Below the pieces are notes generated by a model. It was not told the origin of the DNA and made no database searches. It saw only the letters and a list, made by a program, of their open reading frames with translations. Both the position numbers and the translations under genes were made by a program. This document shows, piece after piece, positions 24,799-34,480 of a stretch of 64,000 bases of DNA; position 1 is the first letter of the stretch, and each line of letters starts with the position of its first letter. Source of the stretch: Antedon mediterranea (Eukaryota; Echinodermata; Crinoidea; Comatulida; Antedonidae); contig NC_092675.1 in assembly GCF_964355755.1 (NCBI RefSeq), positions 30,528,912-30,592,911 of the forward strand, written 5' to 3'.

Positions 24799-25434
24799 AT
24801 GGAAAGCCATGGACATGGCTCTGCTATTGAGCATTACAGAGTGGTAGTGATGGGAACTGCAGAGGCTGGTAAGAGTGCTCTTGTACAACGTCTACTTCAC
24901 GGTGAATTCACTGACGGCTACACACCCACTGTGGAAGCTTTATATCCGTTTACAGAAGGTAAACCGGCTAATTGTGAGAAAATATCTATCGAAGTTCTCG
25001 ACACGGCTGGCTCGTATAACTTTCCTGATATGCAACGAATTTACATAAGTTCAGCAAATATCATCTTGTTGGTATATTCTCCTGATAACTATGAGTCTTA
25101 TAAAGAAGTGTTAAAACTACGTGAACTTATTAAAGATCAACTTGAAGACAAAGTGGTAGGCATGGATGTTCGCATGGTGGTAGTCAGTACAAAATCTGAT
25201 ATAGATCATAAACAACAGAAAATAACATTAGCAGAAGCGGAATTAGAGTTTATTCAGTGGGATATTCCTGTAGTAGAAACGTCAGCTAAGGAAAACACTG
25301 GTTTTGAAGCCTTAAGGAGTTACATAGCTGATTATATAGGGAAAAGAAAAACAGGTGGAAAACAGAAACATCGCCTTTCACGGCTATTATCGAAAATAAT
25401 GAAATCAAAAAGTGATGACGAAGAAGGGACATAG
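24799..25434 (+). CDS. Atypical Ras-family small GTPase, single coding exon
   Basis: The 211-residue product has all G boxes: P-loop GTAEAGKS (19-26), switch I Thr44 (YTPTVEA), DTAGS (68-72), TKSD (131-134) and ETSAK (160-164). The closest resemblance I can name is to the Ras-dva/RASD side of the Ras family; assignment to a subfamily is uncertain. Three canonical positions differ. The Gly12/Gly13 equivalents are Ala21/Glu22, the Gln61 equivalent is Ser72, and the usual Asn of NKxD is Thr131. There is no C-terminal CAAX box: the protein ends in a basic stretch (RLSRLLSKIMKSK) followed by DDEEGT, so prenylation is not expected and membrane binding would need the basic patch. A TTTCAG acceptor just upstream (~24777) suggests an intron in the 5' UTR. 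Confidence 0.9.
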   Translation: MESHGHGSAIEHYRVVVMGTAEAGKSALVQRLLHGEFTDGYTPTVEALYPFTEGKPANCEKISIEVLDTAGSYNFPDMQRIYISSANIILLVYSPDNYESYKEVLKLRELIKDQLEDKVVGMDVRMVVVSTKSDIDHKQQKITLAEAELEFIQWDIPVVETSAKENTGFEALRSYIADYIGKRKTGGKQKHRLSRLLSKIMKSKSDDEEGT

Positions 25435-25923
25435 ATTTGTATTTCATATTATACATTGTAAATTAAAATTATTTGCTTTGCAAGTGAGCTACTCTGCCAT
25501 ACATATTATTCATGAATTCGATTACGCTATACCGTAAGTTGATAACAAATAAATAGAGCAAATGATTTTAGTGTAACTATAAAGCAAGTTGAATCACTGG
25601 ATATAACAAAATACATATAATGAACAACTATGGTGTAGGCCTAGTAGCTGCTGCTGGAACAAATAACTGGAAATTGTCGAGTGTCAACCTGCCGGATCAA
25701 GCTATTGCATGAGTTTACATTAGAATTTGTTTTAATAAGTTTTTAATTTTAAATACCTTTGCCAGTAAATAAAAGGAATTTTTTAAGTCGTTTTATCTTA
25801 TTCCAGCTAGCATCTCGATATTGCACCAAACTAACGTGAAGGAAAATGAAATTGTGGATAAGATATTTACACTATGTCTAAAGATTGAACTTAATATACA
25901 TTTTGAAGTTTTAAAATTATGTA

Positions 25924-25990
25924 GGCCTATTATGTAGGCCTATTATGTAGGCCTATTATGTAGGCCTATTATTTGTAGGCCTATTATATT
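25924..25990. repeat. Short TAGGCCTATTATG tandem repeat
   Basis: Five or so units of TAGGCCTATTATG, an amplified form of the AGGCCTA word scattered through the window. It lies between the GTPase gene and the 16-bp satellite. Confidence 0.85.
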
Positions 25991-26064
25991 TACTTGCTCG
26001 ATATTCGCTTTTGACAATTCTGTTTCTTTCTATTTGTTTTGTACTTTACTTCTTTTATTTTAAG

Positions 26065-26871
26065 AAAACGTAATGTGCAGAAAGCGTAATGTGCAGAAAG
26101 CGTAATGTGCAGAAAGCGTAATGTGCAGAAAACGTAATGTGCAGAAAGCGTAATGTGCAGAAAGCGTCATGTGCAGAAAGCGTAATGTGCAGAAAGCGTA
26201 ATGTGCAGAAAGCGTAATGTGCAGAAAGCGTAATGTGCAGAAAACGTAATGTGCAGAAAACGTAATGTGCAGAAAACGTAATGTGCAGAAAGCGTAATGT
26301 GCAGAAAGCGTAATGTGCAGAAAACGTAATGTGCAGAAAACGTAATGTGCAGAAAACGTAATGTGCAGAAAGCGTAATGTGCAGAAAGCGTAATGTGCAG
26401 AAAACGTAATGTGCAGAAAGCGTAATGTGCAGAAAGCGTAATGTGCAGAAAACGTAATGTGCAGAAAACGTAATGTGCAGAAAGCGTAATGTGCAGAAAG
26501 CGTAATGTGCAGAAAACGTAATGTGCAGAAAGCGTAATGTGCAGAAAGCGTAATGTGCAGAAAACGTAATGTGCAGAAAACGTAATGTGCAGAAAACGTA
26601 ATGTGCAGAAAGCGTAATGTGCAGAAAGCGTAATGTGCAGAAAGCGTAATGTGCAGAAAACGTAATGTGCAGAAAACGTAATGTGCAGAAAGCGTAATGT
26701 GCAGAAAACGTAATGTGCAGAAAACGTAATGTGCAGAAAGCGTAATGTGCAGAAAACGTAATGTGCAGAAAACGTAATGTGCAGAAAGCGTAATGCGCAG
26801 AAAGCGTAATGTGCAGAAAACGCGCAATGTGCGGATATAACGTAATGTAGAGATAAGGTAATGTGCAGAAA
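26065..26871. repeat. 16-bp satellite (AAARCGTAATGTGCAG), about 47 units
   Basis: Forty-seven uninterrupted 16-base units from 26065 to 26816, then decayed copies to ~26871. Units differ mainly at one base: AAAGCG or AAAACG. Because 16 is not a multiple of three and the minus strand lacks stops, long repetitive ORFs appear in several frames; they are artefacts of the repeat. Confidence 0.97.
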
Positions 26872-27206
26872 ATCTATAGATAACATTTTTGTAGATAACA
26901 AAATGATTACAACATTTTTTTGTAAAGATATCTAAAATCTGCAAAGTTTTGGTGCAAAGAGTATAGATACCGAAAGTGAAATTTAAGTATAACTTTAATA
27001 AGACCTTTTTTTTACAATATAAGAAGTCTGTTCAGTCGTGTTAAATTCATTGAACCATAATATAAGAGAGATTTGGTAAGATGAGAGTTGGAAGTACGAA
27101 CTTAACGTGATTCGTCGAACTACAAATTGAGAAAACTTACAAATGCTGTCAATTTCTGATAGCACGATCCTACAGTATTTCCTGCGCTACGCTTTAATAC
27201 TCGGGT

Positions 27207-28190
27207 GTCACTACAGTGTTATTTAAAACTTGTACGGTGTCACTACAGTGTTATTTACTACCCGTACGGTGTCACTAACCGTGTTATTTACCCGTACGGT
27301 GTCACTAACTGTGTTATTTACTACCCGTACGGTGTCACTAACAGTGTTATTTACTACCCGTACGGTGTCACTACAGTGTTATTTACTACTCGTACGGTGT
27401 CACTACAGTGTTATTTACTACTCGTACGGTGTCACTAACAGTGTTATTTACAACTTGTACGGTGTCACTAACTGTGTTATTTACTACCCGTACGGTGTCA
27501 CTAACCGTGTTATTTACCCGTACGGTGTCACTAACTGTGTTATTTACTACCCGTACGGTGTCACTAACAGTGTTATTTACTACCCGTACGGTGTCACTAC
27601 AGTGTTATTTACTACTCGTACGGTGTCACTACAGTGTTATTTACTACCCGTACGGTGTCACTACAGTGTTATTTACAACTTGTACGGTGTCACTACAGTG
27701 TTATTTACTACCCGTACGGTGTCACTAACCGTGTTATTTACCCGTACAGTGTCACTAACTGTGTTATTTACTACCCGCACGGTGTCACTAACAGTGTTAT
27801 TTACTACCCGTACGGTGTCACTACAGTGTTATTTACTACTCGTACGGTGTCACTACAGTGTTATTTACTACTCGTACGGTGTCACTAACAGTGTTATTTA
27901 CAACTTGTACGGTGTCACTAACTGTGTTATTTACTACCCGTACGGTGTCACTAACGGTGTTATTTACCCGTACGGTGTCACTAACTGTGTTATTTACTAC
28001 CCGTACGGTGTCACTAACAGTGTTATTTATTACCCGTACGGTGTCACTACAGTGTTATTTACTACTTGTACGGTGTCACTACAGTGTTATTTACTACTCG
28101 TACGGTGTCACTAACAGTGTTATTTACTACTCGTACGGTGTCACTACAGTGTTATTTACTAACCGTGTCACTATACAGTATTATTTATTA
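27207..28190. repeat. ~30-bp satellite with ~225-bp higher-order period
   Basis: About 32 units of the type GTGTTATTTACTACCCGTA followed by CGGTGTCACTACA, varying in length (ACTACC present or missing, TACAG or TAACAG). The short variant GTCACTAACCGTGTTATTT recurs at 27271, 27497, 27721 and 27947 (last with G), so blocks of about seven units repeat every 224-226 bp. Confidence 0.96.
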
Positions 28191-29695
28191 TTTTTAGTAT
28201 TTGTATCAAATATTTTATAGTCGAACAGCAATGAGCGCCCTCTCCTGCATGTTTCAATAAAGGGTAATAAATATGTATAAAGTGTATTGTCAATTGTTGT
28301 ACAAGACCAGGGAACAAATTACGATTCTTTCTAATGAAGTGAAACATAATAGTGTCTATAGAGCCTCACAAACGGTATGTATTATGCAACATGTTACATT
28401 TTTATTTATGTACTATCAAAGCATTGCTATCTAAAGAACATAATTACGATCATCCTGGATCGATAGGGCATATAGTATATTGTTGCTTACGTTGTATATA
28501 ATTACGTGTTATTATGCGTATAGTAAAAGTATTCACATTTATTGTATTGGTTATGGTTGAGTGACGTGTGAAATTATTATTATGTAGTAGTCCGTATTAG
28601 TATATTGACACAGAAGTCTAAACTAGCAACATTTAGGTTGTAAAGTCGAACAAACTCCGATTTTGTAAACAAACAATTGATAAGTTATCATTATGAGTGC
28701 ATCGTTTGTGTGTCAGTAGGCTTACTGGTAATAATGGTAATGTTCCACCAAGTTAACAAAAATATAAAAAATATTTAGCACTCGAAACAATTAACATGTA
28801 CAATAAAACAGCATTCGAAGAAAAATTATACAATACACTCTCCAGTAAGAAAAATTACAAATTTAGAAATGTTTCACTAAAAAAATGAATAATGAAATCA
28901 AACTGAACATAGATTTAAATGCTTAAAGACCAGCAACTTACCGTATTTTAATTATTTAAGAAATATTAGGTCTACTAATGAGTATAAGGATACTTGTTTC
29001 AATCGACATTGAATCAATCTTTTTTCCGAAGTCAAAGGTCAACTGCCTGTATCAATAACCAAAAAAAATGATTTATTCATTCATTAGTGGAAAATTACTT
29101 TCATTTATTGTGATTTACATATAAAATATACATACAAACATTACATACAAAACATACATTGCTCTGAGATACAAACAAAAAGATGTATTTAAAATCATAT
29201 CGCTCGTGCTTTAGGTCTGTGGTAGTAATTTCTACAGGGTCATTGGGTCTTTAATGGCCTTTGAATCGTGTTCATTTATTTGTGGTTTTCTATTCTTATT
29301 GAAAAATTCAGTTCCTGACCTTCCTAGTATTTGTAACTTGTATTATTTTTTTAGTGGATTAGACCTTGCTACTCGACAATGTGTCTCTCTAATAGGTGCG
29401 TCCCTTGAATAAGATTGATCGTAATAGACGCGTTTTACAGTAAAAGTGTCACCATAATTGATGTGTCCTAAATGAGATGTTCCACTGTATTGTAAGGACT
29501 TCGATTTGAAATCACAAACCTGTTGTTTAATAGCCTATACTTTAGAAATGTTCTTTCTCCTGAGAACAGTATCTTCTTTAAGATTACACGCACATGGCCT
29601 ATAAGAATTTATGTTTAGGCCTATAGGCCCAACATTTAATTTTTATCATTATTTCTAAATATTTGCTTAATGTACTTCTTTCTTTTTTTAAGATA
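28191..29695. other. Gene-poor gap before the coiled-coil gene
   Basis: 1.5 kb of AT-rich sequence with no convincing ORF. The last part (29500-29690) has AGGCCTA words and a pyrimidine tract ending in AAG just before the ATG at 29696, which fits the end of a 5' UTR intron. Confidence 0.5.
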
Positions 29696-30649
29696 ATGGC
29701 GGCAGAGAGCGAGTATAATTTTGATGAAGACGAAGGTGCGAGTGGGGGGAAGAGTGAGGTTTTCTCCTCGATTAGTTCTTTATTAAGTTCACCCCCTGAA
29801 CTGACTCATTCATCTTTACAACACAGCACAGACTGCTTAGCGAAGGCCTTTAAGGATCTGATGGCCGATCGGGACAGACTTTGGGAGGACCGTTATTCCG
29901 ATCGTAACAAAATTGTACAATTAAGCGCTAAACTTCTAGAAAAAGAATCAGAAATTGAAAAAGTATATGAACTACAGAAAGAAGTAGATACATTTCGTAA
30001 AGCTATAGATGGTATGTGGAAGAAATTGGTGGATCAAAATTGTACTGACAAAGAGCTGAAGAAAAAGGATGTAGAAGAGAAGATTGTGATTATACAAAGT
30101 TTGCAACTAGATCTTGCTAATGTAAAGAAAAAACATAATGAAGAAACCGAACAATTGCGCAACCAAATTGTAAACTTTAAAAAAAGTAATACGGACCTTA
30201 ATAAGGAATTGGTAGAGAAAATGCGTTTGTTAGCAGAATGGAAAAATAAGTTTGAATTAATGAAGGAAGAAAACGCTCGGCTTCAAACGAAAAACGCTCG
30301 GCTTCAAACGGAAGTCCGTCGACTTAGTGAATCGAATCTCGACGAATGCATTTCTTGCAGACAGAAATTTGATCCTAATACTTCAGAGGATAACGAATGC
30401 CAGTACCACCCACTTCCACCAATGGGGTTGACCCAGTGGCAAAGATGGCCTGTAGCCGAATTTGTTGACAAACAGCGCTATCATAAGTACCACTATTACG
30501 CATGCTGTAATACGTTGACTAAGAATAGGCCAAGAGGATGCATTCCAGGTCGTCATCATGTCAACTGGAATGTCAATCTCTGTGCTGTTTTCCAAGAAAG
30601 AACATTCATGGAAAATGAGGACCAACGACCTACAATCATTGACAATTAA
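29696..30649 (+). CDS. Coiled-coil protein with C-terminal CHORD-like Cys/His cluster
   Basis: A single coding exon, 317 residues. The ATG at 29696 (MAAESEYNF) follows a TTTTTTTAAG acceptor-like tract, which fits a 5' UTR intron. An in-frame upstream TTG at 29663 is not a likely start. Residues 1-45 are acidic and Ser-rich. Residues ~45-215 are heptad-rich, Lys/Glu-rich coiled coil, with a short repeat (NARLQT twice) near 195-205. The C-terminus has C218xxC221, C235xxH238 (QYHP), a CC pair at 270-271, GC282 and RHH (287-288). The CxYHP...ACC...GC..G.HH order recalls zinc-binding CHORD domains, although the usual HPG is HPL. I do not recognise an orthologue. A zinc-binding scaffold role is inference. 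Confidence 0.8.
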   Translation: MAAESEYNFDEDEGASGGKSEVFSSISSLLSSPPELTHSSLQHSTDCLAKAFKDLMADRDRLWEDRYSDRNKIVQLSAKLLEKESEIEKVYELQKEVDTFRKAIDGMWKKLVDQNCTDKELKKKDVEEKIVIIQSLQLDLANVKKKHNEETEQLRNQIVNFKKSNTDLNKELVEKMRLLAEWKNKFELMKEENARLQTKNARLQTEVRRLSESNLDECISCRQKFDPNTSEDNECQYHPLPPMGLTQWQRWPVAEFVDKQRYHKYHYYACCNTLTKNRPRGCIPGRHHVNWNVNLCAVFQERTFMENEDQRPTIIDN

Positions 30650-33200
30650 TGCACTTTTTATCATCTATCAAATCCATTAAGTATAATATGATATGCCTAT
30701 ATATGGACATGATGATGTCATATCACTCCCATATTTGGGTATATCAATACAATGCCATATTTGGGCACATCACACTTTTTTTGTCAAAATAGATTGATAT
30801 TGTAAACAGAGCTTTAGACACCTACTGTTAAGTAGCCCTGTCCAATAATTAATATCCGTCAAAAGAAATTTCAACTAGCAATACTGTATCAAAATTACGT
30901 TTTTTGATTAGGATCTTCTTTCTATGTAAATACAGGTAGTATATTGTTGTAATGTAATAATTTTGTTCAGGGTTAGAATAGGGTCTATGACACGGGTCAC
31001 ATGTGGTTTAAATGTGATGCTGTATCAAGTAATTCGCCTATGATACTGGGCAAATTTAGATAAAGTATCGAGAATCGGCTAACAGTACACCGAAAAACAA
31101 TAAACAACACAGACCTACATGTACTGCCCAATAATAAAGTGGAAAAGACCATCGAATGGATTATGTAGTGATCATTAAAGTAATTTTTTATACGAATAGT
31201 AAAAGAATGCATAATTGTGTATAGTAATAAAATATTCCTCCCTTTTTGGTGAAGAATAGGGGAACAAAAATATGTATTTTACTAATTTTAGACCTTAAGT
31301 TACAAATAAAAACTAAAACTATCATAATGTTTTTCCGTCCAGGTATATTTAGAACAGAAAAGAAACTGCGAATTCTGATTCAAAAGTACCTTAGATTTTA
31401 AAGATATAAAAAGGTGAATATAGAGCATAGAAATCAACGAAAGTTTACGAATTAATAATAGGGACAAGAAAGGGAAATTCCCACATAGTTTTAAATTATG
31501 ACCCGCGTCGGACCAGTAGTAGCAGCGCACAATGATCAGGCTGAATTGTACCTTAAACTTCATGCGTTCATTATGTTACGTTTCAGTACAATTAATTCAA
31601 GTATTGTTTTGTGAATACTGTATTGAATGTCATGTGTATTGAATTTATTTATTTATCGGAATGTAGTATGCCAATGTCATAGAAATACATTGATTCTAAA
31701 GTTCAATCCAATCTAGCTACGGGCACATTTTAGTGTTTCCCATAATAGGCCTAAGTATATAAAGCAGCAAAAAAATAATAGCCACAATACAATACGTTTT
31801 ATTGTGGCATATTTTCAGTTAATCTGCAAGTGTAAATAGGAACAATACAATACGTTTTATTGTATCATATTTTCAGTTAATCTGCAAGTTTAAATAGCCA
31901 CAATACGTTTTTAAATGAGGTTGAAGGGAAGACGTTATGGGACCAGAGCTTAATTACTAAACTATAATAAAGGCGAGCGAAAAAAAGAAAGCTGTTGTTA
32001 CCTTATATTTATTCACTTTCTGTTTTGATTATATTATGATTAAATATATTAGTGCATTTATATTGCATCCTTTTATAATACATTAGATTGCCTATACATG
32101 TTGTTTATGTTGTTAGTAAGCTTCGTTTCGACTAAGCAACGTAGCCAATCACAAATAGTTGAATCTTATTGAAAGTCAAGCTTAAAATACAAAAAGAATT
32201 GTGGTAGTGATGCAATCATTCCTTCCCTACCACAAGTAACAAAGGGACAACTTTGGATCCGCTGTAAAGGTAATTGAAAGGAAGCAATGAGTCACGAACC
32301 TATCTTGAATTAAAATGAAATAAAAAATTACAAATTAAAGTGAAAACTCTAAAATAACGTTAATTTAAATAGTGAGAACTTCTATATAGTACCAAACCAG
32401 AAGATTTGACCTTCAATGAAAGCATTAAAGACAAAGTGGATTAAGGGTGTATGAGATTAATACAAATAGAATTATCTATGGTGCCTTACCAATAGCGAAT
32501 TTTATTATAAATACAGGAATATTTTTTTTTATTATGTCATGAAAGTTCGATATTTATTATTTTAGTTCTTCTTAACGAATAATTAGTTAATTAATTGTTT
32601 GTTAATTGCACTGACAATGTGTGCAACATCTGAATAGCAAATCCAATCCAGTTTGGGAATATTTACCTTGTTTAACAAAATTAATTACAATGCAACTATT
32701 CAAAATCAGTTTTTTAAAACATGAAACACATATTTAGTGATGTTGCAGCATTTTATCAAAACAAAACATTTCTGGCATTGTGTCAAATTTATCTCTAGTT
32801 TGTATGGGTTTGACTTTTGCTCGTTTATTAGGAAAACAAATAAGTGTAACTTTGATAAACACATTCGTGAACACATTCGTGAACACATTCAATGCTGTGA
32901 GAAGGAATTGCAGAATGGAATTATGAACGAAGTGTGAATACAACACAAGAGAGAATAAACTACTAAAGGTAAGACGTCACAGCTGCAAGTTACCAAACAT
33001 GAATCATTATGTATATTCGTTATACAGCATATGTTGTTGTTTAGTTGTCAAATGTTAGTATTTTATTTGAGTAAAACTAAACAAAGAACTATTCATCTTT
33101 TGCATTACAAAACTGCCGTGGAAAATGTGGTTATGTTAATAGTGATATTATACAATTTAAGCATTACAGTATAATGATATGCTTCAATGCACATATGAAT
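30650..33200. other. Intergenic region 3' of the coiled-coil gene
   Basis: 2.5 kb without a gene. It contains a MITE relic at 30690-30815 and a duplicated ~66-bp block at 31781-31915 (AATACAATACGTTTTATTGT twice). Three short ACATTCGTGA units lie near 32860-32890. Apparent ORFs here are short and not gene-like. Confidence 0.5.
30690..30815. mobile_element. MITE relic, family A
   Basis: Shares the core ATATATGGACATGATGATG...CCATATTTGGG and the right end TTGTCAAAATAGATTGATATTGTAAACAGAGCTTT with the elements at 38660, 39232 and 43319. The left terminal repeat is lost. Confidence 0.7.
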
Positions 33201-34480
33201 GTACCACACAACATCAATTGGCTGTCTGTCTAACTGTGATGTACCACACAACAGAAATTGGCTGTCTGTCTAACTGTGATGTACCACACAACATCAATTG
33301 GCTGTCTGTCTAACTGTGATGTACCACACAACATCAATTGGCTGTCTGTCTAACTGTGATGTACCACACAACATCAATTGGCTGTCTGTCTAACTGTGAT
33401 GTACCACACAACATCAATTGGCTGTCTGTCTAACTGTGATGTACCACACAACATCAATTGGCTGTCTGTCTAACTGTGATGTACCACACAACATCAATTG
33501 GCTGTCTGTCTAACTGTGATGTACCACACAACATCAATTGGCTGTCTGTCTAACTGTGATGTACCACACAACATCAATTGGCTGTCTGTCTAACTGTGAT
33601 GTACCACACAACATCAATTGGCTGTCTGTCTAACTGTGATGTACCACACAACATCAATTGGCTGTCTGTCTAACTGTGATGTACCACACAACATCAATTG
33701 GCTGTCTGTCTAACTGTGATGTACCACACAACATCAATTGGCTGTCTGTCTAACTGTGATGTACCACACAACATCAATTGGCTGTCTGTCTAACTGTGAT
33801 GTACCACACAACATCAATTGGCTGTCTGTCTAACTGTGATGTACCACACAACATCAATTGGCTGTCTGTCTAACTGTGATGTACCACACAACATCAATTG
33901 GCTGTCTGTCTAACTGTGATGTACCACACAACATCAATTGGCTGTCTGTCTAACTGTGATGTACCACACAACATCAATTGGCTGTCTGTCTAACTGTGAT
34001 GTACCACACAACATCAATTGGCTGTCTGTCTAACTGTGATGTACCACACAACATCAATTGGCTGTCTGTCTAACTGTGATGTACCACACAACATCAATTG
34101 GCTGTCTGTCTAACTGTGATGTACCACACAACATCAATTGGCTGTCTGTCTAACTGTGATGTACCACACAACATCAATTGGCTGTCTGTCTAACTGTGAT
34201 GTACCACACAACATCAATTGGCTGTCTGTCTAACTGTGATGTACCACACAACATCAATTGGCTGTCTGTCTAACTGTGATGTACCACACAACATCAATTG
34301 GCTGTCTGTCTAACTGTGATGTACCACACAACATCAATTGGCTGTCTGTCTAACTGTGATGTACCACACAACATCAATTGGCTGTCTGTCTAACTGTGAT
34401 GTACCACACAACATCAATTGGCTGTCTGTCTAACTGTGATGTACCACACAACATCAATTGGCTGTCTGTCTGTCTGTCTA
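33201..34480. repeat. 40-bp satellite, 32 units, nearly identical, in the UBE3C 3' UTR
   Basis: The unit is GTACCACACAACATCAATTG + GCTGTCTGTCTAACTGTGAT. Units 1 and 3-31 look identical; unit 2 has ACAGAAATTG; the final unit has extra GTCT steps. The array ends exactly at the UBE3C stop codon (34480-34478), whose TAG comes from the CTGTCTAACTAAG at the array edge. It therefore forms the start of that gene's 3' UTR. Confidence 0.97.

Noticed and set aside
26060-26944. ORFs of 244-294 codons on the minus strand
   Set aside because: Pure read-through of the 16-bp satellite; the same peptide appears in several frames and there is no non-repetitive domain.
27205-28220. Overlapping plus-strand ORFs up to 294 codons
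   Set aside because: Generated by the ~30-bp satellite lacking stops in its frames; not a protein gene.
33201-34480. CRISPR array
   Set aside because: Repeats are directly head-to-tail with no unique spacers, and the genome is eukaryotic.
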